A stretch of DNA of 64,000 nucleotides from Lycorma delicatula. Its lineage: Eukaryota > Arthropoda > Insecta > Hemiptera > Fulgoridae. Numbering within the stretch: position 1 is the first letter of the stretch; the number at the start of each line of letters is the position of its first letter. The translations under genes and the position numbers were made by a program. Below the pieces are notes generated by a model, which saw nothing but the letters and a program-made list of their open reading frames with translations, was not told the origin of the DNA and did not search any database. Below are positions 57,196 through 64,000 of this stretch, one piece after another. Location of the stretch: positions 112,853,937 through 112,917,936 of the forward strand of contig NC_134462.1 of NCBI RefSeq assembly GCF_047948215.1, read 5' to 3'.

Positions 57196-58889
57196 GTCAT
57201 CTAACATTTTAATTGCAATTATTTAATTATAATTTAAAACTATATATTTAATTAGATTTCAGGATCTGTGTAAAATAGTAAACTGCATCTCTTACCATCT
57301 GATAATACTGCAACACATGGAATGTTTAAGGAGTACCATCCTGTCAACTGACGAGTGTAAAATAAAGTAAAATATTAATGATTGACCAAAGTAATATTTA
57401 ATGAACCGGTTCTTATATGAGTAACAACCAAGTTACGAATGCTGGATGCAATTTACTGCATGTTGTTAGCATTTATTGGTTATTAATGACCATAACAATC
57501 AGTGCAAAAAACACTCTTAGATAATTAATGTATTTCACAATAGATATTTTAAATAATATTTAAAGAATAAATTACTATAATTTAATATTTCACACTAATA
57601 AGAGAGTAAGTTAACAATATAACAACAAAAATAATGTTTAACAGGTTAAATAAAATACCAGGCAGAAGAGCAAAAGCTACAGCTTTTATTTATATATATA
57701 AAATATTTTTGTAGCATTTAAGTTAACTAGAAGCATACTATTTTATCTCACAATATAATAGTAATAAAAAATCTCAGTTAATTTAAAATACTGGTCATTT
57801 AATCTTGAAAGGGAATTTCTACCAGTGAGTAGTTATAGAATTTCATATACTGTTAGAGAAAGTGAGGGTGCCTCCTCTAGGAGGGAAAGCCTAATGTATT
57901 ATTCCTGAGGGCACAACCTCCTCTGTATCATAATCTCTTGGCAGGTTCTCCACTGATTTATTGCACTACGTTTATTTCCTTCCAAATCCTTGGGATCACC
58001 CAAGTTACTATTAATTTATTTCTTTTTAACTTGAAAAATGCTATAAATTAAAACAATGGCAATAAGTAATTAGATGTAATTAATATTTTTGAATTGTTTT
58101 TGATGTGAGTTTACATGAAAAGAATGATAACATGAAAAACAGTAAAGTAATTTCTTTATAATTGTAAACAAAATAAGAGAGTTAAGACAGACAATTAATA
58201 TGTTAATAAGTTTTAATATTTTATGAAATAAAACAATTTCTGCACTATCTTTTAAAAACTTATTACTGAAACATTCTTCTCCTTATACTTGCATTGCATT
58301 ACATTACATTTCCTCTCCTTACATTAATGGGAATATGTAGCTTTTCCTTTTTTTTTTGAACGGACATAGTGACTGACTGGTTTCATGCTTCATTCCTTTC
58401 TGCTCTGTGTTGATATATAAATCTTAAAATATTTACTATATCCTACTACCTGTACAATTTTGACTTACACAATTCTGGGCAATAAACAAATATTATCTTA
58501 CTTTGCACATTTATCCTCTACACACCTCAGTTATTTATCTCATTAAATAAACATGAAAGTTTTTAAGAATGAACCATAAACCTAAACCATAAACTTACAC
58601 ATATTAATTCTTGTTGTGTTCGTGAATTTTATATTCTTCTTCTTCATTGTTTTCCTATTTTTTATATAATGTCTGATTTATTTTTTTTATCTTGCTTTAT
58701 ATTACTATTATCTCTTTATATTATTTGGTCAAAACATTTTTTCTTTTTGAAATTATCTTAAAAAATGTTTTTATTTAAAATTTTAACTATCCATCTAATC
58801 AACTTTCCTCCAATATCACTGCTTTTCAAAATTCTTTATTCTCTTCTTTTCTAGTTTTCTTGTTGTCAGTTTTTTACCAACTTGTTTTT
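57196..58889. other. Intron sequence, nothing firmly recognised
   Basis: Mostly AT-rich. The segment 57845-57990 is less AT-rich (GGGTGCCTCCTCTAGGAGGG) and may be part of an unidentified repeat. Confidence 0.4.
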
Positions 58890-59595
58890 ACTTGTATGAA
58901 GTAAAAGAAGTATTGTGATCATGAAAAATTTTGGTTTTTTATTTCAACGAAAATATCCATTTTGACCATCTCTGAATCCATTTTGACTAGTTTCGGCGTG
59001 ACGTCTGTACGTACGTATGCATGTTTCTTGCATAACTCAAAAACAATTAGCAGTAGGATGTCGAAATTATAGATTTAGGACTACTGAACCTATACCTGTA
59101 GTTGTGCACCTCCCCTTTTGATTGCAATCAACTGAACCAAAAGTGCCCAAAAAAGCCCAAAATCCAAACAAATTTAGATTTTGGACTTTTTCTTAACTGC
59201 AGTAATAAGCACTCATTGAGAACTTTTCAATGCTACATTGTTAAGTGGTACTTATTTTCATTGGTTCCAGAGTTATAGCTAAATAAAATTTTAATTAATG
59301 AAATATTTGTATCTTACAAGGGGAAGGCACATCGGTTCGAATCAGACGTTTCCTTTTTTTTCTTTAATTTAAATATATTGATTTATTAATAATTATTAAC
59401 CTCTCATTATAAAAAATGTTTACAATGAATAATAATAATAATTCAATAATAACAAAAAAATATAATATGAATAAATATTAGAAGTTTTTAATGAAATAAA
59501 ATTGTAAGTGCTTTTTATTTTTAAAAAATATGTAAATGTAATTTAATAGGCGCACAAGGAAGTCGTGTGCTGTCCACATCAGTTTTTTTGTCTTC
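58890..59595. repeat. Unclassified interspersed repeat with a tRNA B-box-like motif
   Basis: A block of moderate GC begins near TATGAAGTAAAAGAAGTATT, includes GGCGTGACGTCTGTACGTAC, CACCTCCCCTTTTGATTGCA, AGGGGAAGGCACATCGGTTC, GAATC (B-box-like GGTTCGAATC at 59334-59343), and ends near GGAAGTCGTGTGCTGTCCAC. I recognise this text as a high-copy repeat type of hemipteran genomes, but cannot name a class. No ORF or terminal repeats found. Confidence 0.45.
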
Positions 59596-60360
59596 TTTAC
59601 TTTAATTAATTATTCTGTGATTTACAAATCAAGCAACAAAGTTTAGCAACATCTGGAATACACACATACATATATATATATATACCTTTTTGGTATCGAC
59701 TACCAATTTCATTAACTGCTAGTAAATGCCAACACCATGCACCAAAACTTCACTCAACATTGTTGAAATTCAGTGATTTACAGGAAAAATGTTTATAATA
59801 ATATATGGCTTTAGCCATTGACATTTATATTTTTTTCAGTTTCTATACTACTCCTTGAGATGATCTGTTTTCCAGAAACTTCAATTCTAAGATGTAGTTA
59901 ATCATCTTAACCGGGACGTTCTGGTATATGATGCTGCACTATCACAATATTAACTTTCTATCCTTCCTTCTGTTACATCTCATGACTTTTGTGTACTGAA
60001 AGTGAATTTCTCTTTGAGCAATAAATCCACATCAATTAGTATTTTCTACTACTCTGCCACAAAAAATGAATGTCCTTAATGGCTTGTAACATCTTTCGTT
60101 TTATTCTTGGGTTACTACCAAAATTTTTCATTAATTCTCATATGATTTTTTCTATACACAAGTTGTAAAAGACTCTAACATCATTAACTCTATTTTTGAA
60201 TTAAGTTTACATTTTTTTATTTTGCATTTGTTACGGCATATTATATAGATCTGTCAAGAGTTGTGTACAGATTCTTCTTTCTTTGCATTTTAATTCAACT
60301 TTCCTTAAAACAGCAATATAACTTCATTTATTATTTTAGCCTTACTGAATACTCCAATTC
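59596..60360. other. Intron sequence, nothing recognised
   Basis: AT-rich with a short (AT)n tract at 59671-59684. Confidence 0.5.
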
Positions 60361-60674
60361 TTTAATTTCCAGGTTTCTTTTCTTTTTTTTTTAGCCTTTG
60401 AAACCACCATTAGGTATTAATTTAAAGGATGAATGAGGATACTTTGTAAACAAAGTGCAGTCTTGTAAAGTCTAGGTCAACCGTTCCTGAGATGTGTAGT
60501 TAATTGAAACCCAACCACCAAAGAACACTGTTATCCACAATCTAGTATTCAAATCTGAATAAAAGTAACTGCCTTTATTAGGATTTTAACCTTAGAACTC
60601 TTGACTTCAAAATCAGCTGATTTGCGCTGATACGTTCATCACTAGACCAAACTGGTGGGTTTAATTTCCAGGTT
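60361..60674 (-). repeat. tRNA-derived SINE (family A) with perfect 15-bp target duplications
   Basis: Direct repeats TTTAATTTCCAGGTT at 60361-60375 and 60660-60674 flank a 284-bp body that reads on the minus strand. The head ACCAGTTTGGTCTAGTGATG contains an A-box-like core, and GGTTAAAATCC is a B-box remnant. The middle body includes GATTTGAATACTAGATTGTG, GGTTGGGTTTCAATTAACTA and CATCTCAGGAACGGTTGACC. An A-rich tail lies next to the 60375 duplication. It is transcribed by RNA polymerase III in such families and mobilised by a LINE (family knowledge). It is homologous to 2052-2300. Confidence 0.88.
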
Positions 60675-60954
60675 GCTACTTCCTGAGATATTCCAGGAAT
60701 TGTAGAACCATCAGGTTACAAAATTTACTGCCTTATTACCCAGACTAAAAGAAAATATCTTTTTTCATAATATTACAATGTGCGAGTTAGTAGGAGTAAC
60801 TAACTGTATGTTGAAAAATTATAAAATGAATAATAAACTTTTTAAAATTAAACTTTTATTAGAATGTTTTTATACAATTTCATTAAATTTCAATAACATT
60901 TTAGATAATAACTAATTAAGTAAAAATATTGGGAAAAATATAAATTATTTATAC

Positions 60955-61088
60955 CTGGACATTTTTCTGAAACCAATTATTGGCGAATATGCTTACAGCA
61001 CTAAAATTCCTTATTGTATCAAATTCAAATATTAATTCAATGCAGTTTGATGGGAATGAGTTATTTTTCCAACCAACCCAACCATTTC
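60955..61088 (-). CDS. DDR-like receptor exon 1 in window: discoidin-like domain
   Basis: The acceptor CAG lies at 61091-61089 and the donor GT at 60954-60953; the exon is 134 nt (2 nt plus 44 codons). The peptide begins NGWVGWKNN and ends FQKNVQ, which matches the part of the DDR second discoidin-like domain that runs GWVGWKND...FEFDRVRNF. It is extracellular. The next exon continues in phase 0. The acceptor is only about 50-60 nt from the 5' end of the antisense LINE at 61.14 kb, so the branch site must lie in that short AT-rich gap. Confidence 0.88.
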
Positions 61089-61144
61089 CTGCAGAAAAAT
61101 AAATAAATAATTAAAAAATGTTAAAAAATTTTTTTTTTTTTTTT

Positions 61145-64000
61145 CCATTTATAGAATCTAAGGCCTCCTCTATGAATCATGAGACCTTGCCGTTGGTGAG
61201 GGGGCTTGAGTGCTCAGGGATACAGAGTAGCTGGACCGAAGGTGCAACCATATCGGAGAGGTATCTGTTGAGAGCCAGACTAAGGAATGATTCCTGAAAG
61301 AGGGCAGCAGCTCTTTCAGTAGTTGTTAGGGGCGTGAGTCAGGACGACTTAAACGGCCGTATCAACATCACTCAGTCCTCTGAGTACTGCGCAGCTGAAA
61401 GCAATGGAAAACTACAGCTGCTTTTTTTCCAAGAAAATGTGGCTCTCTGCATTTTCACATAGCAATAATGGAGGCGCCTTCCTTGGTAAAATATTCCGGA
61501 GGTAAAATAGTCCCCCGTTCGGATCTCCGGGTGGGGACTACTAAGGAAGGGGTCACCAGAAAATTAAAAAATAACATTCTACGAGTCGGAGCGTGGAATG
61601 TTAGAAGCTTGAAAAAGGTTGGTAGGCTAGAAAATTTAAAAAGGGAAATGGGTAGGACAAATGTGGATATAGTAGGAATTAGTGAGGTTCGGTGGGAAGA
61701 GGAAGGCGACTTTTGGTCAGGTGATTTTAGAGTAATTAACTCAGCGTCAAATAATGGGCAGGCAGGAGTAGGTTTCGTGACGAACAAGAAAATAGGGAGG
61801 AGAGTGGAGTATTTCAAGACGCATAGCGATAGAGTCATTGTAATAAGGATAAATTCAAAACCTAAACCGACAACGATTGTTAACGTCTATATGCCTACAA
61901 GCGCCCATGATGATGATGAGATAGAATGTGTATACGAAGAGATTGATGAAGCAATTAAACACGTAAAAGGAGATGAAAATTTAATAATAGTTGGAGATTG
62001 GAATGCAAGCATTGGAAAAGGCAAGGAAGGAAATATAGTGGGTGAATACGGGCTGGGCAAAAGGAATGAAAGAGGGGACCGACTTATAGAGTTTTGCACG
62101 AAGTATAATTTAGTAATTGCCAACACCCAATTTAAAAATCATAATAGAAGAATATACACTTGGAAAAAGCCAGGCGATACTGCAAGGTATCAGATAGATT
62201 ATATCATGGTTAAGCAAAGATTTAGAAATCAACTCGTGGACTGCAAAACTTACCCTGGAGCAGACATTGATAGCGACCATAATTTGGTGATAATGAAATG
62301 TAGATTGGGGTTTAAAAACCTGAAGAAAAGGTGTCAGATGAATCGGTGGAATTTAGAGAAGCTTGAGGAAGAGGAGGTAAAGAAGATTTTTGAGGAGGAC
62401 ATCGCTAGAGGTCTGAGTAAAAAAGATAAGATAGAAAATGTAGAAGAAGAATGGGAGAATGTTAAAAAGGAAATTCTTAAATCAGCAGAAGCGAACTTAG
62501 GCGGAATAAAGAGAACTGGTAGAAAACCTTGGGTTTCAGACGATATATTGCAGCTGATGGATGAACGTAGAAAATATAAGAATGCTAGTGATGAAGAAAG
62601 TAAAAGGAACTATCGGCAATTAAGAAATGCTATAAACAGGAAGTGCAAACTGGCGAAAGAAGAGTGGATTAAAGAAAAGTGTTCAGAAGTGGAAAGAGAA
62701 ATGAACATTGGTAAAATAGACGGAGCATACAGGAAAGTTAAGGAAAATTTTGGGGTACATAAATTAAAATCTAATAATGTGTTAAACAAAGATGGTACAC
62801 CTATATATAATACGAAAGGTAAAGTCGATAGATGGGTGGAATATATTGAAGAATTATACGGAGGAAATGAATTAGAAAATGGTTTTATAGAGGAAGAAGA
62901 GGAAGTTGAGGAGGATGAAATGGGAGAAACAATACTGAGATCTGAATTTAAGAGAGCATTAAAAGATTTAAATGTCAGAAAGGCTCCTGGAATAGACGGA
63001 ATACCTGTAGAATTACTGCGCAGTGCAGGGGAGGAGGCGATTGATAGATTATACAAACTGGTGTGTAATATTTATGAAAAAGGGGAATTTCCGACAGACT
63101 TCAAAAAAAGTGTTATAGTAATGATACCAAAGAAATCAGGGGCAGATAAATGTGAAGAATACAGAACAATTAGTTTAACTAGTCATGCATCAAAAATCTT
63201 AACTAGAATTCTATACAGAAGAATTGAGAGGAGAGTGGAGGAAGTATTAGGAGAAGACCAATTTGGTTTCAGGAAAAGTATAGGGACAAGGGAAGCAATT
63301 TTAGGCCTCAGATTAATAGTAGAAGGAAGATTAAAGAAAAACAAACCAACATACTTGGCGTTTATAGACCTAGAAAAGGCATTCGATAACGTAGACTGGA
63401 ATAAAATGTTCAGCATTTTAAAAAAATTAGGGTTCAAATACAGAGATAGAAGAACAATTGCTAACATGTACAGGAACCAAACAGCAACAGTAGCAATTGA
63501 AGAACATAAGAAAGAAGCCATAATAAGAAAGGGAGTCCGACAAGGATGTTCCCTATCTCCGTTACTTTTTAATCTTTACATGGAACTAGCAGTTAATGAT
63601 GTTAAAGAACAATTTAGATTCGGAGTAACAGTACAAGGTGAAAAGATAAAGATGCTACGATTTGCTGATGATATAGTAATTCTAGCCGAGAATAAAAAGG
63701 ATTTAGAAGAAACAATGAACGGCATAGATGAAGTCCTACGCAAGAACTATCGCATGAAAATAAACAAGAACAAAACAAAAGTAATGAAATGTAGTATGAA
63801 TAACAAAGATGGACCACTGAATGTGAAAATAGGAGGAGAAAAGATTATGGAGGTAGAAGAATTTTGTTATTTGGGAAGTAGAATTACTAAAGATGGACGA
63901 AGCAGGAGCGATATAAAATGCCGAATAGCACAAGCTAAACGAGCCTTCAGTAAGAAATATAAGTTGTTTACATCAAAAATTAATTTAAATGTCAGGAAAA
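61145..64000 (+). mobile_element. RTE-like LINE, apparently full-length 5' part, runs off the window
   Basis: The 5' UTR starts just after a T-run at 61130-61144 and runs about 320 nt, moderately GC-rich, with several short ATGs (for example GCCGTTGGTGAGGGGGCTTG, AGGGCAGCAGCTCTTTCAGT). The single ORF follows. Unlike copies 1 and 2 it has no frameshift or stop up to the window end. It sits in antisense to the receptor gene, with its 5' end about 55 nt from the splice acceptor of exon 61088. Confidence 0.9.
61468..64000 (+). CDS. LINE endonuclease/reverse transcriptase, intact to window edge
   Basis: Open for 844 codons from ATG 61468 with no stop. Endonuclease motifs in order: RVGAWNVRSLKKVG, DIVGISEVRW, VNVYMPTS, IIVGDWNASIGKG, NRRIYTWKKPGD, YQIDYIMV, DSDHNLVIM. 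RT motifs: RKAPGIDGIPVELL, VIVMIPKK, QFGFRKSIGTREAI, LAFIDLEKAFDNVDW, VRQGCSLSPLLFNL, LRFADDIVILAE, then KTKVM and FCYLGSRITKDG. One ORF carrying EEP plus RT without gag fits RTE-like LINEs. The missing C-terminus can be judged from 6541-6900. This start is chosen because the frame upstream is closed and the next Met lies inside the endonuclease domain. Possibly still translatable. Confidence 0.93.
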   Translation, partial: MEAPSLVKYSGGKIVPRSDLRVGTTKEGVTRKLKNNILRVGAWNVRSLKKVGRLENLKREMGRTNVDIVGISEVRWEEEGDFWSGDFRVINSASNNGQAGVGFVTNKKIGRRVEYFKTHSDRVIVIRINSKPKPTTIVNVYMPTSAHDDDEIECVYEEIDEAIKHVKGDENLIIVGDWNASIGKGKEGNIVGEYGLGKRNERGDRLIEFCTKYNLVIANTQFKNHNRRIYTWKKPGDTARYQIDYIMVKQRFRNQLVDCKTYPGADIDSDHNLVIMKCRLGFKNLKKRCQMNRWNLEKLEEEEVKKIFEEDIARGLSKKDKIENVEEEWENVKKEILKSAEANLGGIKRTGRKPWVSDDILQLMDERRKYKNASDEESKRNYRQLRNAINRKCKLAKEEWIKEKCSEVEREMNIGKIDGAYRKVKENFGVHKLKSNNVLNKDGTPIYNTKGKVDRWVEYIEELYGGNELENGFIEEEEEVEEDEMGETILRSEFKRALKDLNVRKAPGIDGIPVELLRSAGEEAIDRLYKLVCNIYEKGEFPTDFKKSVIVMIPKKSGADKCEEYRTISLTSHASKILTRILYRRIERRVEEVLGEDQFGFRKSIGTREAILGLRLIVEGRLKKNKPTYLAFIDLEKAFDNVDWNKMFSILKKLGFKYRDRRTIANMYRNQTATVAIEEHKKEAIIRKGVRQGCSLSPLLFNLYMELAVNDVKEQFRFGVTVQGEKIKMLRFADDIVILAENKKDLEETMNGIDEVLRKNYRMKINKNKTKVMKCSMNNKDGPLNVKIGGEKIMEVEEFCYLGSRITKDGRSRSDIKCRIAQAKRAFSKKYKLFTSKINLNVRK

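Larger units (their letters stand above)
8961..61088 (-). other. Discoidin-domain-receptor-like receptor tyrosine kinase gene, partial (11 exons)
   Basis: Eleven minus-strand exons (61088-60955, 55324-55117, 53903-53793, 40885-40719, 36183-36033, 35424-35213, 26465-26328, 24261-24029, 20372-20280, 14781-14640, 9110-8961) have AG acceptors and GT donors. They join without a frame break into 1,739 nt, about 579 residues. Domain order is the second discoidin-like domain, a short extracellular linker, a transmembrane helix, a cytoplasmic linker of about 150 residues and a kinase domain. This is the collagen-receptor (DDR) architecture. The Drosophila family members are Ddr and smoke alarm (smal); which one this matches cannot be settled here. 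The signal peptide and F5/8C domain exons must lie right of 61088. The C-terminal part of the kinase C-lobe is missing on the left. Several kinase motifs are altered, so a pseudokinase is inferred. The family assignment is firm; loss of catalysis is an inference. Confidence 0.9.

Noticed and set aside
61130..61144. T-run as a transcription terminator
   Set aside because: Better explained as the intron pyrimidine/A tract at the LINE 5' junction.

Overview
The window is from an AT-rich, intron-rich, transposon-dense animal genome, most likely a hemipteran insect. This is inferred from the mix of arthropod-type repeats (Pao/BEL LTR element, Tc1/mariner relics, Helitron, R1-clade and RTE-like LINEs, tRNA-derived SINEs) and from the one cellular gene, which resembles the insect discoidin-domain receptors. 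The species cannot be fixed from the sequence.

The only cellular gene recognised is on the minus strand and spans almost the whole window. Eleven exons (61088 down to 8961) join in perfect phase with GT/AG splice sites and encode about 579 residues of a discoidin-domain-receptor-like receptor tyrosine kinase: second discoidin-like domain, extracellular juxtamembrane stretch, one transmembrane helix, Tyr-containing cytoplasmic linker, and most of the kinase domain. The 5' exons (signal peptide, F5/8C domain) lie beyond the right edge. The last kinase exon or exons lie beyond the left edge or were not found. Several kinase motifs are degenerate (glycine loop, beta-3 Lys to Arg, HRD to HKD, DFG to DIA, subdomain IX SDVW to SGVW), so the product is predicted to be a pseudokinase.

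All other recognised content is intronic or flanking repeat DNA. From left to right: an RTE-like LINE in a recent 4.5-kb tandem duplication with a SINE and an R1-type 3' tail (1-6925); a Tc1 relic (7.7-8.5 kb); a LINE remnant (9.7 kb); an element with long inverted repeats carrying a decayed protein family of unknown function (10.6-13.2 kb), with a second fragment of that family at 15.2 kb; a DDE transposase relic (16 kb); a mariner fragment (17.3 kb); a short Helitron (18.8 kb); a SINE (19.3 kb); a complete but dead mariner-like element with TIRs (20.8-22.1 kb); a mariner tail (24.6 kb); a GC-rich retro-insert with 15-bp target duplications (27.0-27.8 kb); a complete but frameshifted Pao/BEL element (28.2-34.9 kb); LINE, SINE and integrase relics plus a GC-rich island with two histone-type 3' hairpins (37.1-39.7 kb); a jockey/I-like LINE endonuclease fragment (39.7-40.5 kb); a roughly 115-bp satellite array with three-monomer higher-order repeats (42.7-52.4 kb) split by an R1-clade LINE (45.0-48.9 kb); a LINE relic with a GAA-type tail (56.1-57.2 kb); an unclassified interspersed repeat (58.9-59.6 kb); a SINE with perfect target duplications (60.4 kb); and an RTE-like LINE whose single ORF is open to the right edge (61.1-64.0 kb).

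The receptor gene therefore has introns of up to about 13 kb filled with successive insertions. No rRNA or tRNA gene, CRISPR array or prokaryotic operon was seen. The best leads are the pseudokinase signature, the inverted-repeat element with its unknown gene, the R1 LINE inside higher-order satellite, the cluster of short perfect hairpins around 1.25 and 3.7-4.3 kb, and the histone-type hairpin pair.
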